Below, one piece after another: positions 25,431-36,485 of a DNA stretch of 64,000 nucleotides. Both the position numbers and the translations under genes were made by a program. How positions within the stretch are numbered: position 1 is the first letter of the stretch; each line of letters begins with the position of its first letter. The notes beneath the pieces were generated by a model. It was not told the origin of the DNA and ran no database searches. It saw nothing but the letters and a program-made list of their open reading frames with translations. The stretch comes from Zygnema cylindricum (lineage: Eukaryota; Streptophyta; Zygnematophyceae; Zygnematales; Zygnemataceae). The DNA is taken from the NCBI GenBank assembly GCA_037447655.1, contig JBBHKE010002624.1:197591-261590 (forward strand), given 5' to 3'.

Positions 25431-26200
25431 TGAATTTTACCAAACACACATAAATGGAAAGAAAATTTTGAGGTTTAAGTTGTTTGATTGATTTATTCAA
25501 TCACATTTAATTATATTTTGAACGGAATTTTCATTGTCGCATTTTTTTTTGTTATGTATTATTTGAACCTAGTTGTGTTATGTTGTTATTATTAAGAGGC
25601 ATCTTGAAAGAGTCATTAATTTCTAATAATAGAATTCATACCGATTAAGTTAATTAAAAGATGTGTATTCTGTACTTTAATGCATGCGGAAGTTGGGATA
25701 CAATTAACAATTGATTGCCAACTCTATACCATATCATGATCTCCATAAATATTAAAATATTAATAAAATATGAGATACACACATTTTATGCTATTATACG
25801 AGGCAACTATCAACGTGCGCCCAACAAGTCACATACAAAGATCTTTATGCCCTCAATGCAATGTGTTTTGGACCCGTTTGATTAGATTGTTTGGGGTTCA
25901 AAAAGTGGTCGACCCTCTTATTATACAACAACACACTAGTGGGCTCTCAATTATGCCTTAGATAAAAAGCACCTTAAAACTCATCTTAGATCAATCGTTG
26001 ATCAAACATCAATATTAGATTACAAAACAAATCGAACAAGAAACTATTTTTAATAATGTGTTTGCTTTGGTGGTTCTCTGTATTCTTAATGTCGTAACGT
26101 TCATTTGTTGTTCATATATTGGTTTATTGATAAACACATATAGCAATTGTTTTTCAATAAATCTCAACCGTTCTTCGCTTGATATTCGAGCTTGATTTGT
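25431..26200. other. AT-rich sequence between two transposon reading frames
   Basis: No gene seen. Probably the internal non-coding part of the PIF-type element between its two convergent reading frames, which is inference. Confidence 0.3.
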
Positions 26201-27460
26201 CCGTTTTTTTTGTTGCCTACATTTCAACAACACGAATTCGTTAGGATAACGGAAATTTTATTAGGCTCCCATTTCATTTAACACCCATTTCATTTGACTT
26301 CTTCTCTTTTATTCATCAAAAACAGTAAGTTGTTTGATCTTTTGTTTTTTACAAGATTTTTTTTTAATTTTTTAAATTTGTAGGTGTTAAAAACCATACC
26401 TTATCAATTATATTTTTAGTTGTCAACACCATTTTTAAAGCATTCTAACCTTAGTTTCATTTCCTCATTTTTTACCTTCGTCGTCGTTGTTTGTGCCTCA
26501 AGTTCGCGAGTTTTTACCCGAATAGACAACACACGATCTTTTTTTTCGCTCTTTTTTTTTCTTTTGTTTTTTCTCCTCATCATCCGCCTACCTAATATCA
26601 AACGCTTTTGCTTTTTTGGCATATTTCTTCTCTAATATACGTTTTTTATAAGTTCGCTCCACTTCTTTAATGATTCCCGTTATTTCCCCCCGACTATTTC
26701 AGTGATTTGTTGTTCCTTTTTCGACGGATTATATTCCTCCCTCATAATCATCCACTCTCTTAATCTTTGTTCCAAAAATGTTGGGTAATTTTTCAGATGT
26801 AGCATTGAACGACCAACTAGCCGGTTGCTTTTCCACCGACGGCCTTTTTGGTTCACTTGGGGATTTAGGGCTGATGGGTGAGCCAATCACAAGGGTTATT
26901 ATATCTTCTTCTTTAGTGAAAACCCCCTCCAAACATTTCTTTGATTTCATCTTTTCCCTTTTCATCACTACTTTTGTTAGGACACAACTCATTAGCTATT
27001 ATAGGATGAGTAAACATGCTCCCTAGCTCAACATTCTCCTTTCACGCACCCGTACTTTTGAATTTTTATTTTTCTCTACTTGTGTCTGCCTCATTATTTT
27101 CTCCTATCTTGTGTTTTGGATTGCCCTATCCTGAATACTTGTTTGACTTTCCAATTTGTTCATCTACCTATTTGTTTTTCCCCTTTCCTCTCCCAACTCT
27201 CGAATTTTTCCAAACTCTATTGTTCCCTCTTTTAAACCGGTTATGTTGAATCTCCCTTGTAGAATTGGGTCTAATATATTAAAAGAAGACCCTGTTAGAC
27301 TCTCTCCAGTCTTTTGTTCTTGGATAACTTGTGCTCTATAATTTTTCCTGTGATCATTTAATTTTAGCTTATATAAGAAAAACGTCATATTTTTGCTACT
27401 TCGCACGTGATTCACGCTCTTCACCATTTTTTCTCACCGTTTTTTGGTGAAGTGTCTTCC
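26200..27460 (-). pseudogene. Possible second (Myb/SANT-type) PIF/Harbinger ORF, broken
   Basis: Minus-strand open pieces at 27427-27164, 26992-26729, 26886-26680 and 26622-26416 encode Lys/Glu-rich peptides. One has PKSPSEPKRPSVEKQPASW and a C-terminal basic/coiled part. This recalls the NAM/Myb-like accessory proteins of PIF elements, which often sit convergent to the transposase. No SANT motif is clear enough to prove it. Stops between pieces make it a relic. Confidence 0.35.
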
Positions 27461-27654
27461 GGGCCTTTTTTGAAATGTGCCCCAACAAACGAGAAGGACC
27501 TCTAGTTTGTCTTTTGACCAATGATCACGATCCGAGTCCTCTTTCCTTAGAACATTGTTTGTGGCCGCTTTTGTGTTAATTCACTAGATGTCAGCGGATC
27601 CGTTATTTGGTATTCCATTTGTTTACTTGAGACCATTGAAATTCAGCTCTTAAA

Positions 27655-28065
27655 TAATTGAGAAGGACAGAGGGAGGGAGGGGAAAAGGGAACGTAGGAA
27701 GGAGTGAGGAAGAGTAGGGAAAAGAGGGAAAAATGGGAGAGAGAGATAGAGAGGAGGGTGGGAGAAAGGCGGAGAAGGGTGAGAGGGAGGGAGAGAGAGG
27801 GGGGGAGAGTGGGCAAATTGAGAGGGAGGAATGGAGGGAGAGAGAGAGAAAGTGAAGGAAATGGAGGGTGGAGAAAGGAGGGGGACAAACAAGAGGGCAG
27901 AAGAAGGAGAGGAGGGGGAGTGAGGAATCTGGGAGGAAGGGAGGGGGAGGGGTGAGGGAGGGAGGGAAAGGAGGGAGTGGAGGGTGGAAAGGAATGGAGA
28001 GGTGGAGGAAGGAAGAGGGGAATGGAAGGAAATGAGGAAAAAGAGGGAATGAAGAATGGAACAAA
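27655..28065 (-). repeat. Purine-rich (GGGAGGGA) tract, pyrimidine-rich on the minus strand
   Basis: About 400 bases of GGGAGA/GGGAGGG repeats. On the minus strand the tract lies 5' of the broken reading frame at 26200-27460, mirroring the position of the 23157-23760 tract relative to the transposase. Confidence 0.9.
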
Positions 28066-29217
28066 GATTTTAATGAAACTCGACTAATGCTCACACCATT
28101 AAAACAATACCCAAAATACTCTTCTCAATTGTATGTCCGCTTTGCTATGTTTACGACAATTTTTTTTTTTTATCAAGAAGGAACAACCTAACATATTAAA
28201 TTCACTTTACTGTGTTTTTTACCGCTCGAGAGGGGTCTTAGGTAAGGGTAGGTAGATGAACGGGTTCAAAAATTGGTGTTGTTCTACTAACAATCTTTCA
28301 ATAATAGTCTGCATCACAGTTTTGACATAAAGTTTTAGAATGTAAGATTATTTTACGTGAAATAATAAAACCATATAAAATATGAGGATTTAAAAAAACA
28401 TTTAGGATAATGTCGATTAATTCACTTGAGTCTCAAACTATTTCACTAGTTAATGACACAATAAAATGTCCAACAAGATAAAATACCAAAAAAATAACAA
28501 ATTTTAATAATAAAAAACCATGATATATTTGTTACCATAAGAAATGCGTCAAATAATGTGGACTATTTTGTAAGTTAACATTTTTTTGTGATTTTGTGGC
28601 ATCTTTATTTTGTATAAAATACGAAGGACATTAAAATAATTAATTATACCTGTAATAATGTGGAAAAAAATATTTATATACAATTTAATATTCAACGTAA
28701 AAGGCTAAATAATAGAATAAAGAAAGTTTAGAAATTTTTGTTTTGTATCATGAGTTTTGGTTTTATGTAAACTTTGGATTTAAATGTTACTTAAATGTTA
28801 CTTCAGATTTAAGTCGTGGTGTTAAAATTATTATAAATTAGTTGAATTAATACAAAGAGTGTTGTACAATGTAAATAAACAAACTAAAACTTTAATTGTG
28901 AATACTACAATGGGTTCGGTAAATGGTAATTTTTTTTTTGGGTTTTTATCGATAATTAATTATCTTATGGTAAAAAGTATTATATAAAACTTATTCAGTC
29001 ACTTTTATTTTTATTCTATATTTTAGAAATTCAACATTTTAAAACAATGGCAATTACATCTATGGTTGATTAATTATTGTAGGTTACAAAAAAAACAATT
29101 AATTTTTTAGAATTAAGGTTTTTTTTATATCATTTATTATTGGGGAAATAAAAAGATATCGATTACCTGATAATGACTCTATTTTTTTATTGTTTTCGAG
29201 TTATAAGTATAATTTTT
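28066..29217. other. Very AT-rich sequence, no gene seen
   Basis: Many short homopolymer A and T runs and no open frame of note. Confidence 0.5.
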
Positions 29218-29458
29218 AAGGTAAATAGAAGGTGAAGGAAAAGAAAAGAAAGAAAATAAAAGAACGGTAAGTATTAATTTTAGGGTGAAAAAAAGGTGAA
29301 GTAAAGGAGGAAAATAAAGTTAAGGAAAGGTAAGTAAAAATTTTGAATAAAAAAAAGGTGAAAGAAAAGAGGAAAAAAAGTAAAAGAAAGATAAGTTTAA
29401 TTTTTAGGGTAAAAAGAAAGAGAAAAAACTGAAAAAAAAAGTAAAAGAAAAGTAAAAG
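29218..29458. repeat. Minisatellite, about 61-64-bp unit, four copies
   Basis: Four A/G-rich units repeat GGTGAA...AAGAAAAG...AAATAAAAG..GTAAGT.AATTTT, each ending in a TTAATTTT/AAAATTTT-like boundary (about 29275, 29340, 29400 and 29458). The units differ by small indels and substitutions. Confidence 0.6.
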
Positions 29459-29899
29459 TACGGTTCAAACAAACTATGCAAGTTGCTTGTTTTTGTCGCC
29501 ACTTTTTTTTTCGGGTGAGGTTTGTTTGTGTTTTTTTTTTTTTTACAGGTCTTTTTTTGTTTGGGGGTCTCACTCGGTCGCCTTGGAAAAATTATTTGTT
29601 GTTGTACAGGTGAAAAACGATGGTCTGGTATGGACGGATTTGAATCATCGGCGACTAATCGTACAGCAACATGAATCACATCTCACATCGCGACGTTTTT
29701 GTTGACGTGAGGTGACGTCAAAGGCGATTCACATCTAAACAAAAAAAATGGCATTCATTTTCTCATCTCATCCATCATCCATTTCTAGTGTGAATCGAGC
29801 ATAAGTAATCGCTAACTTTAACATTGGTCCGCTATATTCCAAGCCCTCAAAGCCCCCTTCGTCGGTAAAGTCATCTTTGTGGGTGTCGGCAACTTATAT

Positions 29900-31700
29900 A
29901 TCTTGGAGAAATTCCCGTGCCCTCACGGTGGAAGGTGGCACCTCATCATCTTCGAAATGATTGTGCCATTTCACGATTATGCATTGTAATTGAGGCGTGA
30001 GTATATTTTCTTCTCACTTCTCGTCTTTAAGTGAAAATCCGTATTGGATTATTACCTTTTTCGCATATCTTCTACCCATTTTTTCTTTCATAGCGTTCAC
30101 CTCTCAAATCAAATCGCGAGCCAACTTAAGGAAAAATTATTTTCCCAGTCCCATTAACCTTTTTGACCACCCTCGAGGCTTTGGATCCGCCCATTGTTTG
30201 TTTCGATTACTTTCACATTCCAACTCTCCCACTTTTTACTCCAAACCTCTTTTGTTTGAGCAATGACGAACGAGTCCGCCGGTTAGACCAAGTGGCTTGC
30301 ACACGGAAGGAATAAATGTAGTAGGGTGTTTTTTCGCAACCAACACCCGATTTAGTTGTTCCGGTATATTATGGCCTCCACAATTGTCCAAAAACATGAT
30401 TGCTTTTCGACCTTTTTGTTCGACTTAATATGATCGGTCGTCCTCAAACCATTGAGGAAATACGATTTTATTGAGGAAATACGATTTTTTCATTTCACAC
30501 TTTGGGCCTGATGCTATAACACACTCCTGCAATTGGAAGTAATGGGCAAAGAAAGTGGTGTAAGAATAAAAGACATAGGTGGAAGACATAATAAAATGGG
30601 AGGGAGGGAGGGAGGGAAGGTGACGGTGAGGAGAGGAATAAGAAGAGGGATAGAAGGGGTGAGACAAAGGGGAGAGGGAAGGCGAGAGGAAAAGGAGGAG
30701 AGAGGAGAAAGGGATAGAAGGGGTGAGAGAGGGGGAGAAGAAAGGCTAGAGAAAGAGAGGGAGAGAGGAGGGGGGGGGAGACAAAGTGATAAGAAGAGGG
30801 GGGAAAAGGAGAGAGAGAGAGTGAGAGGGAGAAAAAGAGATAGAGGGAAAGAGAGATGAAAAGTTGGAGAGGGGAGAGGAATGGAGAGACAAAAGGAGGA
30901 AAAAAGAGGGGGGAGGGAAAGAACAAGAGAAGTGGATTTAGAGAAACCTACACGATATGCTGTCAGAAAGCTTTTGTATTGGGTAATTTCGTCCTCTATT
31001 GGTGAAGATTAACATGGGTGTCTCGATTTTTCCGTTGACACCTCTAGTTAGACGAAATATGAGCATCATTGAATCTCTACCACCAGATATATCCACATAC
31101 TTAACCACCTCGTCTCCTCAAAAATCCAACGTTTTACCATTATCCATGTTGACGATGAGGTGAGTTTTGTCCATATTCTCCACCAAGTCCTCGTTAAACA
31201 AACCTAATTCTCACAAAGCACCCATTGAAAACACTAAAACCCACAAAAACACAAGTAACTACAACGATAAACGAATCATTTTACACCGCAGTTTTTTTAA
31301 GTGCAAAATATAAGGAAATTACCTTCACTAAGTTCAACAATCACATTTTGTAATGACACAACACACTACAATGAAATAAGTGGGAAAAAATTTCAAATCT
31401 CACCCGATTGGAAACCCCTTACCCGATTGGAAACCCCTTATCAATACACCCATGTGGTATGCCACCGTATTTTCGATGTGCTCTTCCTTTTCCAAGCTAC
31501 ATTGTAGCTTTTCTTTTGGCGCACGAGTTACCAAGTTGAACTGTTTCTGAAACCTTTACAACGAATGTTTCGTAATACCAAACACAATGTGTTTTTCAAA
31601 TTTGTCAAAAAACTACATCTTATATTTATCTTTCAACCTTTTAATTATATCGTATATTATATCATTAAGAATGTTCGACGATAATTTTATTGCCGCCTTC
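29900..31700 (-). pseudogene. pogo/Tc1-like DDE transposase, broken, split by a pyrimidine-tract intron
   Basis: On the minus strand, from high to low coordinates: a helix-turn-helix-like region (GITKHSL..RFQKQFNLVT, about 31600-31530), VAYHMGVLIRGF (about 31460-31425), the first catalytic region NMDKTHLIVNMDNGKTLDF (about 31170-31115) with YVDISGGRDSMMLIFRLTRG and PMLIFTNRGRNYPIQKLSD, then a CT-rich insert (30542-30960), then GVCYS.RPK, FPQWFEDDRS and the second-Asp block KAIMFLDNCGGHNIPEQL (about 30420-30365), and WSKKWESWNVKVIETNNGR-like sequence. This order is that of DDE_1-type transposases. Stops and shifts occur throughout, including a 19-bp tandem duplication near 30460-30490. Confidence 0.65.
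30542..30960 (-). repeat. Pyrimidine-rich tract (minus strand) forming an apparent intron in the transposase
   Basis: GGGAGA/GGAGAG-rich on the plus strand. On the coding (minus) strand it begins close to a GTAGGT donor-like site at about 30950 and ends CCAATTGCAG/G at about 30530, a good acceptor, exactly between two conserved transposase blocks. The coding frame across the junction is not perfect, as expected for a relic. Confidence 0.65.
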
Positions 31701-31983
31701 TTGTATCCGTAGAAATTTTGTATTTATTCGTCGTGAACAAGCCTGAGGCATTTTTTCCTCTTATTTTTCGATAAGGCTTTTATCACCATCACGCTACGCC
31801 TACTAACCCTCGAAGTGGACAATGTTCTTGTTGTTTCTTGGATACCTTATAATGTAACATTATTTTTCGACCACCTCCTCTTGGTCTTTTGATATCTTGC
31901 AATAGAACGCAATCACGAAAGATGAATTAGAACGTGTAAATAAGAAGGGTATAGCAAGTACAACTTTAGATTTAAATGTGTTT

Positions 31984-32092
31984 CAGCGATGACATTGTCT
32001 TGTCGTTGTTACAACGACATCAATGACTCGTCGTTGTTTTAGCAAAAAAATTGACTTATCGCTAAACAAACGACGAGTCGCCGTCATCGCTG
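31984..32092. repeat. 109-bp hairpin element with CAGCGATGAC ends
   Basis: CAGCGATGAC at 31984 is the exact inverse of GTCATCGCTG ending at 32092. Inside, GACTCGTCGTTGTTTTAGC and GCTAAACAAACGACGAGTC pair with two mismatches. Looks like a very small MITE. The flanks show no clear target duplication. Confidence 0.45.
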
Positions 32093-32199
32093 GTTCTCAT
32101 AAGCGTCAAATTATTCTAGTCGCTTGGCAACAAATGCGGAGGAACCTGCCTAATTTAAAAATGATGTACGTTGTTAGTCAATAGTAAGGGCGTTAAAAG

Positions 32200-33675
32200 A
32201 GGTAAAAGGAAAGCAAGGGAGGAGAGGGCGAGTCCACGATTACCTACCGATTATCGTTTTTTCCTTTTGGTGAAAGAACTTGTGAGCTTGCTACGGTCTC
32301 TTGAAGAATTTTATTTCGCTCGTCTTTTTTTGCCAATTGCCGTGTGAGTTCGGCAATCATATTAGTTAGCGCCTCTTATCCCATCAGTGGTAGAGGCAAG
32401 ATTGGTGGACGTACTCTTGGAATCTCCCATAGAAACGTAAATCTCAATGGAAGATTGCGAAAACGGTGTAAAACTTTCGTCCGCGTATTTCGGAGTGCTT
32501 ATAAAGCGGGAGTTGCTTGTGCGTTACGGAGTTAGGTGTATAAGCGGAGGTCCTACGGGTGGTAATGCGTCAACAATTGGGGCACTTCAATTACGTACCC
32601 GTTTTTTCGACGCCTAACCTACATGGATCGTTTGTCAGATGTGCGCAAATGTGAGTTACGGGTCTCATGGGCAATGAAGAGCCACGTAAGATATGCGGGG
32701 ACATCGGGAGGGATGTCGAGCACTTCCGATACGTGATTCCTTCTCGGATGGAGAGGCGGGGTTCTCCATACCTCTAATGCTCGCGCCACTCCACAACCGG
32801 AATAAAATGCTCTTCCCGTGGAACAAAAGTGTTTATGGCCTCTTCACCCGTCGGAGGCAAAAAAAACCAATCGGCAGAGCAATCACAAGTGCTCTCACCA
32901 AATTCGGGGAAGGTGGCCTCCAAAACACCTCCTCATTACTTTCGTAGTCGTTCTATTTTTTTCTTTCCTCCCTCTTTTCACTTTGCTTGTCTTCGGTTGG
33001 TGGGTCACCCTCGAATTTGGTGACCGGAATGTCGGAGGGGAGAACTTGTTACGAGGTATGCTCTTCCTCGCTCGGTTTGTCACCTTCCACAATGCATTCA
33101 TCAGTGCCGGATGCGGAAGGGGCGTAATCAACGCTTGATTATACTTTTTTAGTTTTTTTTTCGTTATCTCTTTTCTCCTCTCTACCCTACCCGGTGACTC
33201 TTTCTCTTCTCTTTCCTTATCCATTTCTTGTTCCTCTTTTTTTTCCTCTATCAATGGCTCCTCCCCCCGCATTCTTTTTCATCCGTTTCTTTTTCCTCCT
33301 CTTCTTTTTCCTCCTCTATTTCTTTTTCCTCCCCTACTTTTTCTCCTAATGTATCCTTCTCTTCCTCTACCTCATTCCATGCCTTATTTTTTCCACACTC
33401 ACTTTCTACATACTCTTCTTTACTCACCTCAACCGCTTCCATTTTTTTTTTTTCATTCCTCATCCGGTAATTGTCGTTCATTAGGTTCCTCAACCGATTC
33501 CTCCTCTTCCTTCCGTACCTCATCCTCCTCTTTCCTCCCTCTTCTAAACTCTATGGAAGACACTCTTTCCCTTTATATATGCATTTTTTCGTTCTCATAG
33601 ATATGCCGGTGGCTCCCATTGCATCGATAGAACCTCCACTGCCGCGCTTTTTTTTGCCAGCTCCTCCGCTGCCAT
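32200..33675 (-). pseudogene. Probable N-terminal coding region of the minus-strand DNA transposon, broken
   Basis: An ATG near 33675 (minus) opens MAAEELAKKSAAV, followed by Glu/Lys-rich pieces (33523-33251 and 33272-32895) containing RSPNSRVTHQPKTSKVK. The strongly acidic and basic runs give the CTT-rich appearance of the plus strand at 33140-33570. Stops and frame changes separate the pieces. Its position upstream of the transposase blocks on the same strand suggests it is part of that element; no domain was identified. Confidence 0.3.
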
Positions 33676-33735
33676 CGTTATGTTAACTCACTCTTTCACC
33701 GCCTCTTTTTCACTCTCTACCACTTTTGGTAATAT

Positions 33736-33830
33736 TGTAACTCTGAGACCTCCATAGGTCCTCAGAATGGACAGCTTGCAAGTAGCCTCTAGGATAACCT
33801 TGACCCCTTTGTGTTTCATCAAGAATAACT
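33736..33830 (-). repeat. Element B 3' LTR, first part (split by element A)
   Basis: Starts TGTAACTCTGAGACC, the inverse of the LTR end GGTCTCAGAGTTACA. It is cut after TAACT by element A and resumes at 37540. Confidence 0.9.
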
Positions 33831-34879
33831 TGTAGAAACTAATGGTTTTATTAGTATTTTCTAGGTCTGAAAAGAAATATAGAAGTCGAGGCAGTCTATC
33901 TCTAACTTCTCTCTCCAACTCTCAAACTTGTCGCAGTCACTGAGAAATTGGAGAGGAAGCTAGAGCCATGGCTACCTTGGCTATCCTGAGGTTTACGGGA
34001 ATTTTATATTAGGGTTTATATATTTAATTAAAATGTATGTGCCGGCGGCAGGATTTGATCCTTGTACCTGCCGGCCGGCAGACACAATGTAGCCGGTAGC
34101 CTTAGCCGTTTCATCTAGCGGTAGTGTTACCTAGCATATAGTTTGATAATTATTTATATATGTATATAAGCGATAAACCATTTAACTAGAATTAATTACG
34201 GGATACATAGATCCAGTAATATGTAATGTACGACTTACGGTGCGGACATAAATCAGTACCGCGCATTTGTTTCGTAAATGAAACAAATACCGCGCATGTA
34301 TTTATTACGGCTACGATTAAAGACGAATTTAATCGGACGGCCGAGATTAGCGCCGAGATCGCGGAGGAAGATTTCGGCGGTTTGTGGCCATCGCCACATC
34401 GGATGACGCGTGGCAAAATTCCGTTGGATTGTGGAAACTCCGGAGATTATGGCACCGAATCCGGATTTGACATGTGTCGACATTTTGGCCATGTCGTACA
34501 ATATCCGTACATAAAGTACACCGGCAGCTGTACTTTTGCGTACGGAACTCAATTCTGATTGGTTTCGTACATCAGTAGATAGAGTCTGTGAGAGAGATAG
34601 GACTTAGAAAAATTAGAAGATAGGACCCTCTCTCCCAGAGAGCTTCTGTACAAAAGGTCAACTTTGACCCTCCATAACTTACTGCTCAGGGGAGCAAATT
34701 CAGAGATTCTTTTTGCTATCGACTCAGGGGAGTCTTGTCTTCACAGGGGTGAAGTTGGTCAGAGTTTTTGTCTGCCAGGGTGGCAGTTATTTTTGCTTAA
34801 ACACAAAGGGGTCAGGATTATCCTAGAGGCTTCTTAGAAGCTGTCCACTCTGAGGACTTATGGAGGTCTCAGAGTTTCA
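33831..34879 (+). repeat. Element A 5' LTR
   Basis: TGTAGAAACTAATGG ... GAGTTTCA. It contains TATATATGTATATAAG near 34154, a plausible TATA box, and a tRNA-like module on the minus strand at 34041-34127. Confidence 0.95.
34041..34127 (-). other. tRNA-like module in the element A 5' LTR
   Basis: On the minus strand, GATGAAACGGCTAAGGCTAC resembles a tRNA A-box region and GGATCAAATCC (complement of 34051-34061) a B-box. It ends in a CCGCCGGCA stem-like tail. The 3' LTR copy is at 36696-36782. Confidence 0.5.
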
Positions 34880-36472
34880 GGTTATGGGCCCACAACCTGG
34901 GGTGCCAATATTTATTGGAACTGGCTTCATATACTGGGAAAGTATGATGATAGGAGCTCTATGCGAAAAAAGGTTTTGGGGGATAGTGAGTGGACGATTG
35001 GGGCGTCCATCAAGTCTTGGAATTCCAAATTATGGGTTTTCAAATTAAAACTGAACCCAGATAACACAATCGAGCGCTACAAGGCCAGATTAGTGGCAAA
35101 GGGATTTACACAAAAGGAAGGAATTGACTACGAGGAAACCTTTGCCCCGGTGGTCAGATTTCCCTCCGTCCGCATACTTCTCAGTTTAGCAGCGGCGGAA
35201 GACATGGAAGTGCACCAGATGGACATCAAAACATCCTTTTTGCATGGAGAATTAGAAGAGGAGATCTTCATGCGACAACCCGAAGGGTTTGTGGAAGAAG
35301 GAGAGGAGAGTAAGGTATGCCGGCTGATTAAATCTCTTTATGGTTTGAAACAGGCGCCCCGACAGTGGAATAAGAAGCTTGATGAGTTTCTTACCGGTCT
35401 AGGATATATTCGGATCAGCTCAGATCACTCAATCTATGTTTTCGAAGATGAGGAAGGTTTTATATTTATTGCAATTTATGTTGATGATTTGCTTGTTTTA
35501 AGTAAATCAATGGAAAAAATTAATAAACTGAAAACCGATCTTAAGGGGAGATTTGAAATGAAGGATATGGGGGAAGCAAAATATATTTTGGGAATTCAAG
35601 TAGAGAGAGACCGAAAAAGAAAAATTATAAGATTGACTCAAAAAGAAGCAATAGGAAACATGCTTGAAAAATTTCAAATGGATAAAACTAATAGTTGCAC
35701 AACTCCAATGGAATTGAAGAAGGGAAGTGAGGGGAGTGAGGAAGAAGGAGTCATAGTCTTAGACGAGGAATTATCTCCTGAAGAATAGAAGTTCATGCAG
35801 ACTATTCCTTACAGGCAAGTAGTGGGAAGTCTAATCTATTTTATGAATTGTACCCGGCCGGATTTAGCTGCAGCTGTAGGAGTGCTGAGTAGAAGTCTAA
35901 ATGCTCCCACTAAGAAGGATTGGGAGGCAGCTAAGAGAGTCCTTAGATGCTTGGTAGGAACTAGAGATCTATGGTTGCATTTGGGTGGGGAGAATACTGA
36001 CATCACTACTTGGAGTGATGCCAGTTATGGTGATGCTCCGATGAGGAGATGTACTTCTGGATATGTATTATATGTGGGTGATGGGGCTTGCTGTTGGAGT
36101 AGCAAACAGCAAAAGGTTATTGCTCAGTCCACCATGGAGGCTGAGTATATGGCCTCTTGCTCTGCTGTAAAAGAATTGATGTGGGTCAAGTCTTTGCTTG
36201 GTGAGCTTGGTCACCTTAAGAGTGGTGTGCAAAAAATATTTTGTGATAATCAGGCAGCAATCGCTATTTCTGCCAATCCTAAACACCATTTTAAAGCCAA
36301 ACACATGGACATCAGACTCAGCTTTGTTAGAGAGAAAGTAGAAAACAAAATAATCAGTTTAGAGTACAGACCAGATAGTGAGATGGTAGCAGATATGATG
36401 ACCAAACCTGTGCCTTCCCCTAAGCTAATTTTTTGCAGGGAGAAGTGTGGTCTGAAATTAAAGATTGACTAG
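34860..36472 (+). pseudogene. Element A gag-RT-RNase H remnant
   Basis: The gag start (ATG 34860 or the PBS ATG at 34884; MGPQPGVPIF) runs for about 50 codons. At about 35026-35032 it is joined to RT at FKLKLNPDNTIERYKARLVA. The join deletes the rest of gag, protease, integrase and the RT N-terminus (about 2.8 kb compared with element D) and changes frame. RT then reads cleanly through QMDIKTSFLHGELEEEIF, YGLKQAPRQW and the catalytic IYVDDLL to a TAG at 35786-35788, where B has CAG. RNase H continues in the same frame from 35795 (SDASYGDAPMRRCTSG; SAVKELMWVKSLL; ADMMTKPVPSPKL) to TAG at 36472. The element cannot supply its own capsid, protease or integrase. Confidence 0.9.
34880..34892 (+). 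promoter_or_regulatory. Primer-binding site of element A (half initiator tRNA-Met type)
   Basis: GGTTATGGGCCCA follows the LTR end CA without a gap. It is complementary to the anticodon stem and loop (GGGCCCAUAACC) of eukaryotic initiator tRNA-Met, as in Drosophila copia and Ty5, which are primed by a cleaved half-tRNA. The ATG at 34884-34886 pairs with the CAU anticodon and is in frame with gag. Confidence 0.85.
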
Positions 36473-36485
36473 AAAATAAGGGGAG
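36473..36485 (+). promoter_or_regulatory. Polypurine tract of element A
   Basis: AAAATAAGGGGAG lies immediately before the 3' LTR, one base after the pol stop codon. The same sequence precedes the 3' LTRs of B and D. Confidence 0.85.

Noticed and set aside
29404-29705. Overlapping frames of 91 and 72 codons
   Set aside because: Lys/Phe-rich translation of the A-rich minisatellite and T runs; no motif.
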